A DNA stretch of 7,956 bases from FEN-987 sp964598845 (GTDB taxonomy: Archaea; Thermoproteota; Bathyarchaeia; 40CM-2-53-6). The notes under the pieces were generated by a model. It saw only the letters and a program-made list of their open reading frames with translations, was not told where the DNA came from and ran no database searches. The DNA lies in NCBI GenBank assembly GCA_964598845.1, contig CAZRDM010000038.1, forward strand, positions 1 to 7,956, in the 5' to 3' direction. Shown piece by piece: positions 1 to 7,127 of the stretch (within the stretch, counting starts at the first letter, position 1; each line of letters opens with the position of its first letter). The position numbers and the translations under genes are program-made.

Positions 1-161
1 ATCTGGCGGTGGCGACTCCAAAGTACTCCGGTGAAAGCGGGAGCTGCCCACGCTGGCAAGCTATCTCTGTTCTCGCACGGGCTTGCTCGAAGTGCCAGAG
101 ACTTCTCTCATAGGAGCTCAACAGAGCAAAGATACTCACCTACGATGCGTTTCTGACTCGC

Positions 162-461
162 TTGAAGGCCGAACGAAGGCGGGTTTCTGAGAGCCGGAAG
201 TCGTCGGAAGGACTCGCGTCCTGCGGCGTCATGATTGTCTTAACAGTCCACAACATTCGTAGTGGGATCGCATTCATTCGCCGATTTTCGCGGGAGAGTA
301 ACAGCAAACTGGAACGCTTCTACAACCTCTGCGAGCAGAAACGGTGCCAATTCAAATCGATAGATGACTACGTCCTCTGGCACAACGAGGTCGAATCACA
401 CCTGGTCCTCAGATACGGCTGCCATGTAAGGCCGTTGAGATGCTGTATGGTTGACCAGTAG
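162..461 (+). pseudogene. Decayed DDE (rve/IS481-like) transposase C-terminus
   Basis: The reading frame from about 285 to 430 encodes SKLERFYNLCEQKRCQF followed by SIDDYVLWHNEVESHL. This closely resembles the end of integrase-core transposases, where 'NGKLERFY..YEQKRHQF..(D/E)EYVxWHNEIKPHLSL' is typical. The Glu in KLERF would be the last acidic residue of the DDE triad. The first two Asp residues and the DNA-binding region are not visible in the 160 bases upstream. A likely frameshift lies near 432: the annotated frame ends in unrelated residues, while another frame gives AVEMLYG and a stop, which fits the usual TPxEALYG-type ending. The usual 'HPQTNG' before KLERF is degraded. I read it as a non-functional remnant of an insertion sequence. 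No terminal inverted repeats were recognised. Confidence 0.6.
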
Positions 462-528
462 GACACGCTCTACCGCTCTTCTTATTCAAAGACGCTCTTG
501 GATCTTCTCAGCCTGATGTTATGTTCAA

Positions 529-634
529 TGGTGGACCGGGCGGGATTCGAACCCGCGATTTTCCGATATTCCTTGTGACGAATGCGAACCGGACATTCTC
601 TGGCCTCGACCTTCCAAGGATACGGTCAGCCAGC
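529..634 (-). pseudogene. 5'-truncated tRNA-Ala(CGC)-like sequence with intron
   Basis: Read on the minus strand, this matches the intact tRNA-Ala at 1397-1513 from the D-loop to the CCA end. The 3' acceptor strand CCGGTCC, discriminator A and encoded CCA (529-531), a perfect T-arm (540-556), anticodon stem TCCGG/TCGGA and anticodon CGC (584-586) are all present. A 15-nt intron (568-582) sits at the same place as in the intact gene and shares the AGGAA near its 3' end. A D-loop insertion is also present. It folds as CTGGC/GCCAG plus GACC/GGTC with a GAG bulge, which is like a bulge-helix-bulge element. The 5' acceptor strand (GGACCGG or similar) is absent upstream, where the toxin-antitoxin operator begins. 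The first anticodon-stem pair changes from C-G to T-A, a compensated substitution. It could be a decayed duplicate, an integration-site remnant, or the 3' half of a split tRNA; the sequence does not decide between these. Confidence 0.7.
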
Positions 635-660
635 AAAGGTTGAAATGTAAGGAGATACTT

Positions 661-685
661 CTTACCAAGTAAGGGACTTGGTAAG
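661..685. promoter_or_regulatory. Perfect 10-bp inverted repeat, putative antitoxin operator
   Basis: The half-sites CTTACCAAGT (661-670) and ACTTGGTAAG (676-685) are perfect reverse complements separated by five bases. The second half ends two bases before the TTG start of the AbrB-type antitoxin. A third partial half-site, GTAAG, lies a few bases upstream near 647. AbrB-like antitoxins commonly repress their own operon by binding such palindromes, so autoregulation is the likely role. This is inference from position and symmetry. The same sequence would form a stable hairpin at the very start of the mRNA. Confidence 0.6.
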
Positions 686-687
686 AA

Positions 688-978
688 TTGGCTCGCCCTC
701 CGAAGAGTTCTGTCAGTCGGGCGAGCGACGCTCGCGCCTACAGCCTGTCAGGGAGGGTAACGTCCAAGGGCCAAGTCACTATCCCCAGCTCGCTGAGGAA
801 ACATTACGGCATATCGGAGGGTGCAAAGCTTGAGTTCTTGGCGAATTCCGAGGGCATTCTGCTGAGGCCAACGGTAGAAGCGGGCAGCTTCAAGGAGCTA
901 GCTGGGTCGGCCTCAAAATGCTGGACCGCTCAAGAGATGTTGCAACGCCTCGAGGAATTGAGAAACGAAAATGTCTAG
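688..978 (+). CDS. AbrB/SpoVT-family antitoxin
   Basis: This 96-residue protein is the likely antitoxin partner of the PIN ribonuclease encoded next. Residues about 19-62 form a swapped-hairpin AbrB DNA-binding domain, with the signature GRVTSKGQVTIPSSLRKHYG followed by a G-x-L-x-F/I strand. The C-terminal 35 residues (WTAQEMLQRLEELRNENV) look helical and would be the toxin-binding part. The N-terminal 18 residues are basic and Ser/Arg rich. The start is TTG at 688, because an in-frame stop lies two codons upstream and no ATG or GTG is available before the domain. No strong Shine-Dalgarno is visible, and an AAGGGA at 671-676 is rather distant. The gene overlaps the toxin by 8 nt, which implies translational coupling. 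It probably represses its own transcription through the palindrome just upstream. Confidence 0.85.
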   Translation: MARPPKSSVSRASDARAYSLSGRVTSKGQVTIPSSLRKHYGISEGAKLEFLANSEGILLRPTVEAGSFKELAGSASKCWTAQEMLQRLEELRNENV

Positions 979-1375
979 GGCCCTCTTCGAAACACGCTTC
1001 TTCGTTCATTTCTTCGCGACGCCTGACCCGCGAGTAACAGGACGACTGTTGGACCTAATGCGCAAGTACGATACGAGGTTGGTATCAGCCATAACCCTCT
1101 TCGAAATCTACAAGCTCTCACTCGAAAGGGAGGGCAGAGAAACTGCAGACACAAGGGTTTCGCGAATCAAAAATGAGTTTACCGTGGTTCCCGTCGATGA
1201 ATCGATAGCCATCAGAGGCGCACAGCTAAAACATGCCATCAGAGTCCGAAGAAGAGAGGAAATACCGATGGCCGATAGTCTGATCGCTGCGAGTGCAGCA
1301 ATCAGGAAATCTGTATGCGTAACTGATTCGCCACACTTTGCGAATATTCCTCAGGTTAGATCCAAGTGGATCTAA
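971..1375 (+). CDS. VapC-like PIN-domain toxin (ribonuclease)
   Basis: This 134-residue protein covers a whole PIN domain. PIN toxins are Mg-dependent ribonucleases that cut tRNA or rRNA when freed from their antitoxin. The acidic sites are visible: E7 in LFETRFFVHFF, E45 in TLFEIYKL, D102 in PMADSLIAASA and D119 in CVTDSPHFANI. The first position is normally Asp (LDTsvlv), and the Glu here is a conservative but unusual replacement that could lower activity. ATG at 971 overlaps the antitoxin stop by 8 nt, the usual toxin-antitoxin arrangement. The gene ends 21 nt from the 3' end of the convergent tRNA-Ala. Family membership is secure; activity and target are unknown. Confidence 0.85.
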   Translation: MSRALFETRFFVHFFATPDPRVTGRLLDLMRKYDTRLVSAITLFEIYKLSLEREGRETADTRVSRIKNEFTVVPVDESIAIRGAQLKHAIRVRRREEIPMADSLIAASAAIRKSVCVTDSPHFANIPQVRSKWI

Positions 1376-1396
1376 GCGTTCCCTCATGGGCAAGGT

Positions 1397-1513
1397 TGGT
1401 GGACCGGGCGGGATTTGAACCCGCGGCCTCCCGGTTTTCCTCAGTATCAATGCGAACCGGGCGTTCTTTGGCCCCGAAGGAGGTCAAGGTATGCCAGGCT
1501 GAACTACCGGCCC
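1397..1513 (-). tRNA. tRNA-Ala(CGC) with two introns
   Basis: The minus strand folds into a full cloverleaf. Acceptor GGGCCGG pairs with CCGGTCC, including a G3-U70 wobble, the alanine identity element. The D-stem is GTTC/GAAC, the anticodon stem CCCGG/CCGGG, the variable loop AGGCC and the T-arm GCGGG-TTCAAAT-CCCGC. The discriminator is A and CCA is encoded (1397-1399). The anticodon is CGC at 1452-1454. A 15-nt intron (1436-1450, TTGATACTGAGGAAA) interrupts the anticodon loop after position 37. A second insertion of about 23 nt (near 1468-1490) interrupts the D-loop. TGGC/GCCA flanked by short bulges can form the central helix of a bulge-helix-bulge there. Removing both gives a normal mature tRNA. 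The anticodon intron pairs only loosely with the loop (T32-A, T33-G, C34-G), so a relaxed splicing motif is likely. Exact D-loop splice sites are uncertain by a few bases. Confidence 0.93.
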
Positions 1514-1538
1514 TTCGCCCACTAGAAAAAGCGCCATC

Positions 1539-1547
1539 AATTTAAAA
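1539..1547 (-). promoter_or_regulatory. TATA-like box for tRNA-Ala
   Basis: The minus strand reads TTTTAAATT here, 26-34 nt before the first base of tRNA-Ala at 1513. That spacing is normal for an archaeal TBP site. The surrounding sequence is clearly more A+T rich than its neighbours. Confidence 0.6.
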
Positions 1548-1598
1548 CGGTTCATCAAGTCAATTCGGCAAGTTAGAAGCGGAACGCTCACGTGGCAC

Positions 1599-1623
1599 CG
1601 TTTTCCCCGAACACGGGAAAACG
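1599..1623. terminator. Perfect 9-bp stem-loop after the por operon
   Basis: CGTTTTCCC (1599-1607) and GGGAAAACG (1615-1623) are perfect reverse complements with a 7-base loop. The hairpin lies about 26 nt beyond the stop of the small cysteine-rich gene and about 50 nt before the tRNA-Ala promoter. It may mark or protect the 3' end of the operon transcript. No T-run follows on the minus strand, so it is not a typical archaeal T-rich terminator. A protein-binding palindrome is the alternative. Confidence 0.35.
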
Positions 1624-1648
1624 ATAGTCGATTGAAGTGAAGGATGAG

Positions 1649-1801
1649 CTAGCCGCCCAAGATGAGACTTGGTGGGCAGTGAGGGCAGATGTCGTATGCG
1701 CTCGCTCCACAGATCGTGCATTGGGCACAGTCGTTTCCATAGCTATCGCGGCATTCGGCACATCTTCCAATGGTCTTCGAGCCGTTCACCTCCACTCCCA
1801 T
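1649..1801 (-). CDS. Seven-cysteine mini-protein, probable zinc ribbon
   Basis: This 50-residue open frame runs from ATG (1801-1799) to TAG (1651-1649). It carries four CxxC-type pairs or near pairs: CAEC (C14, C17), CAQC-TIC (C25, C28, C31) and CPHC (C39, C42). The core from C14 to C42 with the loop DSYGND looks like a double-knuckle zinc ribbon, with one Cys spare or a His/Cys mix. Such density of CxxC pairs in random sequence is unlikely. The start lies 16 nt after the porB stop on the same strand, which suggests it is the fifth gene of the por operon. A weak GAGAG lies about 12 nt upstream of the ATG, and a GTG at codon 5 is an alternative start. Function is unknown. Metal binding is inferred from the cysteines. 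Iron-sulfur binding is possible, but the C-x2-C-x7-C spacing fits zinc better. No characterised family was recognised. Confidence 0.65.
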   Translation of the reverse strand: MGVEVNGSKTIGRCAECRDSYGNDCAQCTICGASAYDICPHCPPSLILGG

Positions 1802-1817
1802 GCCCGGTCTGATTCTC

Positions 1818-3839
<2,022 letters not shown>

Positions 3840-5027
3840 CTACTCGCGCACTCCCGTAAACTCCATCTCAAGACCGATAGGCTTCGGTGCAGCCTCAAGT
3901 CCTGTACGGAAGATCTGCTCGACGTTCTCAGGCGATAGATCGCGACCTCCAAGTCCGTAAACTACATCCAATACCCTCGGTTGCTCTGATCGGTTGTATA
4001 GAGAACATACGATACTGCTCGCGAGAGGTCCGCAGTGGGCTCCTGGGCTGAGTGCTCGATCCAAGACTATTACGATGTCGAGATGCTCAAGTAATCTTCC
4101 AATCTCTTGGTGTGGAAACGGGCGAAAGAGTGAGAGTCTTGCTGCGCCGACAGGTAGGCCTTGTTTGCGTAGCTTCCTAGCAACCCAGCGAATCGTCCCA
4201 GACGCGCTGCCCAAAGATATTATCGCGACGCGGGCATTCTCAAGTCCATAAGCCGAGATTGGCTCGTATCGACGGCCCGAAATCTCAGTGAAGTCTTTCG
4301 TAATCTCACCAAAGACTTCTGGAACTACCCGCATGGCCTCCTCCTGCTGCCTCTTGAACTCGAAATAGTAGTCAGGCAAAGTTAGCGTGCCAAAAGTGAT
4401 GGGACTACCAGTATCGAGTGTGAAACGAGCTTTCCTTGGCGGTAGAAACTCGTTTACAGTCGTATCCTCAAGTAGTGATATTGGCTCAACTGAATGAGTT
4501 ACGACATATCCATCCATGTTGACTGTGAAAGGTAACGAGACGCGTTCGTCCTCCGCAATGCGATACGCTTGGATGACCCAGTCGTAGGCTTCCTGAGCGT
4601 TTTCAACATAGAGTTGAATCCATCCTGAGTCACGTGAGCCCATGATGTCAGAATGATCGCCGTGGATATTGATTGGTGCTGAAAGCGCCCTGTTTGCAAC
4701 GGACATTACTATGGGACAGCGTAGACCCGACGTGAGATACATCACTTCATGCATGAGCGCAAGTCCTTGACTCGATGTAGCTGTGAACGCTCGCCCTCCA
4801 GCTAGACTTGCACCCACACAGGCAGAGAGCGCGGAATGCTCTGATTCTACGTTAATGAAAGACGCTTTGGTTTCGCCATTTGCGACGAGATCGCTTATTC
4901 GCTCTACGATTATGGTCTGGGGAGTGATTGGATAGGCGGACACGAAATCTACGTTAGACTGCTTTACTGCTTGGGCGATTGCCTCCGAACCAGTCATCGG
5001 GACGAGTTGGGATTTCGTATTCAGCAA
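3840..5027 (-). CDS. porA: Pyruvate:ferredoxin oxidoreductase alpha subunit
   Basis: PorA supplies the pyrimidine-binding and transketolase-C-like domains of the complex. The 395-residue product shows the family signatures AYPITPQTIIVERISD (about 31-46), NVESEHSALSACVGAS (about 59-74, containing the conserved glutamate that activates ThDP), TATSSQGLALMHEVMY, NRALSAPINIHGDHSD and GSRDSGWIQLYVENAQEAYD. These favour a pyruvate-type enzyme. I choose TTG at 5027 because GGAGGAG (5042-5036) sits 8 nt upstream and the conserved region starts soon after (PMTGSEAIAQA). The frame is open back to an ATG at 5069, but that would overlap porD by 40 nt and add 14 unconserved residues. The start lies 2 nt past the porD stop. 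The stop codon TAG abuts the ATG of porB. Confidence 0.93.
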   Translation of the reverse strand: MLNTKSQLVPMTGSEAIAQAVKQSNVDFVSAYPITPQTIIVERISDLVANGETKASFINVESEHSALSACVGASLAGGRAFTATSSQGLALMHEVMYLTSGLRCPIVMSVANRALSAPINIHGDHSDIMGSRDSGWIQLYVENAQEAYDWVIQAYRIAEDERVSLPFTVNMDGYVVTHSVEPISLLEDTTVNEFLPPRKARFTLDTGSPITFGTLTLPDYYFEFKRQQEEAMRVVPEVFGEITKDFTEISGRRYEPISAYGLENARVAIISLGSASGTIRWVARKLRKQGLPVGAARLSLFRPFPHQEIGRLLEHLDIVIVLDRALSPGAHCGPLASSIVCSLYNRSEQPRVLDVVYGLGGRDLSPENVEQIFRTGLEAAPKPIGLEMEFTGVRE

Positions 5028-5029
5028 TT

Positions 5030-5314
5030 CTAGAACTCCTCCATCATTTTGATGGCTTGAACAGGACATTCGACAGCGCAGATGCCGCAGCCTTTGCAGT
5101 AATTGTAATCAAAGGAAACCTTCTTCGGTGTCCTGAGAATTGCTGGTTCGGGACACCAGATCCAGCAGAATAGACAGTTTGTGCACTTTGATTCGTCCAA
5201 GACGGGTTTCCTAGTGCGCCAATCCCCTGTTAGAAATTGTCTTGCGGATCGAGGTTCAGTTACTATGGCGGCGGGAGCTAGCTCTCGCCATCCCGGTTTT
5301 CTGGGAGTTGTCAA
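5030..5314 (-). CDS. porD: Pyruvate:ferredoxin oxidoreductase delta subunit (2x[4Fe-4S] ferredoxin)
   Basis: This 94-residue protein carries electrons from the PorB cluster toward external ferredoxin. Two bacterial-type cluster motifs are visible: C44-x2-C47-x2-C50-x3-C54-P (CTNCLFCWIWCP) and C73-x2-C76-x2-C79-x3-C83-P (CKGCGICAVECP). Both are complete, so two [4Fe-4S] clusters are expected. The N-terminus contains GDWRTRKPVLDESKC, typical of PorD. The start is TTG at 5314, overlapping the porG stop as TTGA. An AAGGAGG inside the porG end, about 10 nt before, acts as ribosome site. Length is normal for the family. Confidence 0.95.
   Translation of the reverse strand: MTTPRKPGWRELAPAAIVTEPRSARQFLTGDWRTRKPVLDESKCTNCLFCWIWCPEPAILRTPKKVSFDYNYCKGCGICAVECPVQAIKMMEEF
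5036..5042 (-). promoter_or_regulatory. Shine-Dalgarno of porA within the end of porD
   Basis: GGAGGAG on the minus strand encodes the Glu-Glu near the porD C-terminus and lies 8 nt upstream of a TTG. It decides the porA start at 5027 over the upstream ATG at 5069. Confidence 0.7.
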
Positions 5315-5886
5315 ACCCGGTTGACCTCCTTGAAACCCTGCGTCACCATTTTCGCGTTGACTTCACCCAGATCCCCGTGGAAACGTTGTCTCACGGCAGA
5401 TTCCAGTGATTCCATACTCACAATGCCTGACGCGCTCGCCAAAGCTCCGAGCATGACGGTGCTGACTGTCGGTGTACCTATCAGGTCGGTTGCTATCCGC
5501 GAAGCATTGACGATGAAAACTTCTGCCCCAGCTTCGTCGCCAAGGCGTCTGAGATCAGAGGAGACTTCTGCAGTGTTTACAACCAGTTGCCCTTTGGACA
5601 CTAGGCCTTTCGTGACAGGGACTTTGGTCAATAGGCTGTCCTCGAAGACAGCCACAGAGTTTGGTGTGTAAACTTGGCTTCTGATCTCGATGGGTTGATC
5701 ATCGATTCGAGCGAAGGCGGTTACAGGAGAGCCGAGTCGTTCTGGACCGAAGTCAGGGAAGGCTTGTGCGTACTTTCCGTCGAGTATCGCGGCTTGGGCG
5801 AATAGTCGGCTGGCCGTCAAGATGCCTTGACCCGCTCTCCCGTGAAACCTAACTTCGAACACTTGGTCTTCGACTCCCGTAAGCAA
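5311..5886 (-). CDS. porG: Pyruvate:ferredoxin oxidoreductase gamma subunit
   Basis: PorG is the 191-residue gamma subunit, homologous to the CoA-contacting domain of one-chain PFORs. It begins with FEVRFHGRAGQGILTASRLF; the GRAGQG motif is at 16-21. DFGPERLGSPVTAFARI, also typical of the family, follows. First gene of the operon porG-porD-porA-porB. The start is TTG at 5886: it gives the expected N-terminus, and the next candidate (GTG at codon 9) would sit at the edge of the conserved strand. No ribosome site precedes it. A TATA-like GTATAA lies 25-30 nt upstream, so the mRNA is probably leaderless. The stop overlaps the porD start by 4 nt. Confidence 0.93.
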   Translation of the reverse strand: MLTGVEDQVFEVRFHGRAGQGILTASRLFAQAAILDGKYAQAFPDFGPERLGSPVTAFARIDDQPIEIRSQVYTPNSVAVFEDSLLTKVPVTKGLVSKGQLVVNTAEVSSDLRRLGDEAGAEVFIVNASRIATDLIGTPTVSTVMLGALASASGIVSMESLESAVRQRFHGDLGEVNAKMVTQGFKEVNRV

Positions 5887-5910
5887 AGAAGAGCTCGCAG
5901 TATATGCTAA

Positions 5911-5916
5911 TTATAC
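5911..5916 (-). promoter_or_regulatory. TATA-like box of the por operon
   Basis: The minus strand reads GTATAATTAG, with GTATAA 25-30 nt before the porG TTG. A second A+T-rich core (CATATA, 5906-5901) lies nearer, at 15-20 nt. The first fits a leaderless transcript starting at or near the TTG. Confidence 0.5.
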
Positions 5917-6110
5917 TGATGTATGATTTCTATGAACGGAAATTACACAACACTCATCTTCGAGAGAATCCCGAACACTCGGCTCCATGAATTGATTCGC
6001 AACTACTCCTGAAAATTTCCCGGTTCACTCCACCTTGGACTAGTTGCGGTGGCACCCTAGATTTCGAATTGAAATCGATGAGAAATCTGAGCCAACGTCC
6101 CTAACGGAAT
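5917..6110. other. Divergent intergenic region between porG and tRNA-Ile
   Basis: No convincing gene is seen here. The region holds short inverted repeats: CCACC/GGTGG (6030-6034 and 6048-6052), and AGATTTC (6059-6065), which can pair with GAAATC (6071-6076) or with GAAATCT (6082-6088). It also has a 29-codon plus-strand frame (5923-6012) without recognised features. Divergent promoters for por (minus) and tRNA-Ile (plus) flank it. The repeats may be regulator sites but could be chance. Confidence 0.3.
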
Positions 6111-6111
6111 T

Positions 6112-6118
6112 ACTTAAA
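6112..6118 (+). promoter_or_regulatory. TATA-like box for tRNA-Ile
   Basis: ACTTAAA lies 29-35 nt upstream of the tRNA-Ile 5' end at 6147, at about the distance expected of an archaeal TBP site. The match is weak. Confidence 0.4.
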
Positions 6119-6146
6119 GCAGAAGGCACACACACTCCCGTCGCGA

Positions 6147-6239
6147 GGGCCTGTAGCTCAGCCTGGCTGGAGCACACGACTGATAGGTGGTAGCTCGGAC
6201 ATCGTGGGGTCGCCGGTTCGAATCCGGCCAGGCCCACCA
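6147..6239 (+). tRNA. tRNA-Ile(GAT) with 15-nt intron
   Basis: Acceptor GGGCCTG pairs with CAGGCCC. The D-arm is GCTC/GAGC, the anticodon stem CACGA/TCGTG, the variable loop GGGTC and the T-arm GCCGG-TTCGAAT-CCGGC. The discriminator is A and CCA is encoded at 6237-6239. The anticodon GAT is at 6182-6184. A 15-nt intron (6186-6200) follows position 37. Its TCGG pairs with C32-T33-G34-A35, leaving 3-nt bulges on each side. This is the bulge-helix-bulge expected by the archaeal splicing endonuclease. The gene is convergent with the VapBC pair downstream. Confidence 0.95.
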
Positions 6240-6323
6240 CATACCGATCTCATTCTTCGAAGTTTGAAGTGGGCTTAATCAGCGGTGAGATGAGACTGAA
6301 TTGAGGGGCCCTGGAAGGACATT

Positions 6324-6376
6324 GAACTACAGAAGTTCCGCGAAGTAAGAATTGAACGCTGCATCGTTTGTAGTTC
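6324..6376. repeat. 8-bp inverted repeat at the 3' end of vapC
   Basis: GAACTACA (6324-6331) and TGTAGTTC (6369-6376) are reverse complements enclosing 37 nt. The right half overlaps the vapC stop codon. It may shape the transcript end in the short gap before tRNA-Ile, but no T-run accompanies it. Nothing else is recognised in 6240-6374. Confidence 0.25.
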
Positions 6377-6797
6377 ATAGCTTCTCGGCTACGAAATCCT
6401 CCGGGGTTTTGACGCGTACGGCCTCCTTTGTTAGCCATTCAAAGTGATGAATCTTGTACGTAATCAGGGTCGCCTTTTCTAGCTGCGCGGTCGACCCTAT
6501 GATGTAGTCGCGTGCGTGATGCCTGAATGGGAACTCTCTTCCATGCTTGAGCGCATTATCGGTGGCCTTGTCGGCTACTTCCTGATTGATGTCCCTTATG
6601 GATGCTCTGAGCTTCAGCAGTTCATCCTGCAAATCTTTACTCGTAAGGCCCAGATTCTTGTACCAAAGAAGGGTTTCAACGTAGACGATAACGGATGCAT
6701 GAACATCGAACCTTGCCGTGTAACGCAACCACTCGAGAAAACGTCTGTTGCCGAAGACAGCGCTGTCTAAGCCTATCTTCAGAACTCCTTGCCCCAT
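6375..6797 (-). CDS. VapC-type PIN-domain toxin (ribonuclease)
   Basis: This 140-residue PIN protein is encoded directly after a ribbon-helix-helix antitoxin. Visible active-site positions are D11 (KIGLDSAVF), E41 (VIVYVETLL) and D97 (HHARDYIIGSTA). The C-terminal motif reads TLITYKIHHFEWL, where many family members have T-x-N-x-x-(D/H)-F. The fourth acidic residue is absent, as in several active PIN toxins. The middle is longer and more helical than in the toxin at 971-1375, so it belongs to a different PIN subgroup. The ATG at 6797 overlaps the antitoxin by 19 nt. Expected action is Mg-dependent RNA cleavage; the target is unknown. Confidence 0.8.
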   Translation of the reverse strand: MGQGVLKIGLDSAVFGNRRFLEWLRYTARFDVHASVIVYVETLLWYKNLGLTSKDLQDELLKLRASIRDINQEVADKATDNALKHGREFPFRHHARDYIIGSTAQLEKATLITYKIHHFEWLTKEAVRVKTPEDFVAEKL

Positions 6798-7075
6798 CTT
6801 GCACCAGCGAATTCTTCAATCGATCTGGCCGCATTCTCTATCGTTCTTGAGACTCGGGCCCACTCGGGGTCAGATCGCCTTACCTTCGATGACGCCTCCG
6901 TCAGGGCATCAAGAACCTTTCGCGCTGTCTTACTCCTCGACTCCCGATGCAACACTTGGTCCTCGTAGAGGCGAAGAGCGCGTTCGATGACTTCTCCTTG
7001 CGTAACATCTAAGACAGCCGCCAACTTCTTCAGTTTCCTCCTAACGTCGTCATCAACCGTAACCGTTGTGGTCAA
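6779..7075 (-). CDS. Ribbon-helix-helix antitoxin (VapB/CopG-like)
   Basis: The 98-residue product starts with TTVTVDDDVRRKLKKLAA and continues VLDVTQGEVIERALRLYEDQ. This is a strand-helix-helix (RHH) DNA-binding domain in residues 2-40. The remaining part is charged and helical and ends in RSIEEFAGARWGKEF, a likely toxin-clamping tail. The start is TTG at 7075, placed at the beginning of the RHH strand, with no clear ribosome site. The A+T-rich repeats 20-50 nt upstream probably include both operator and TATA element. It overlaps vapC by 19 nt and is likely autoregulated. Confidence 0.82.
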   Translation of the reverse strand: MTTTVTVDDDVRRKLKKLAAVLDVTQGEVIERALRLYEDQVLHRESRSKTARKVLDALTEASSKVRRSDPEWARVSRTIENAARSIEEFAGARWGKEF

Positions 7076-7091
7076 CCGAGTCCCGTGGGCG

Positions 7092-7127
7092 CATTGTCAA
7101 TGTTTACATATTTCAATGTTTACATTG
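7092..7127. promoter_or_regulatory. Tandem operator-like repeats of the RHH toxin-antitoxin operon
   Basis: TCAATGTTTACAT occurs at 7097-7109 and again at 7113-7125, with a 16-bp period. Each contains a near-symmetric AATGT/ACAT core. The second extends to the inverted repeat CAATG-TTTA-CATTG (7114-7127), and CATTG-T-CAATG sits at 7092-7102. Tandem symmetric sites just upstream of an RHH antitoxin suit cooperative binding of RHH dimers. The minus-strand AAATATGTAAA (about 7103-7113) could be the TATA box, 28-38 nt before the TTG. Confidence 0.6.

Noticed and set aside
1..161. Search for the N-terminal part of the transposase or a terminal inverted repeat
   Set aside because: No frame gives recognisable DNA-binding or first-Asp motifs, and no repeat end was found.
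5923..6012. 29-codon plus-strand frame starting ATG in the porG/tRNA-Ile gap
   Set aside because: It is short, has no ribosome site, the TATA-like element is too close, and no motif is visible. Chance is likely.
5917..6374. Possible C/D-box guide RNA near the tRNA-Ile gene
   Set aside because: Fragments resembling box C and box D occur, but not with proper sequence and spacing.
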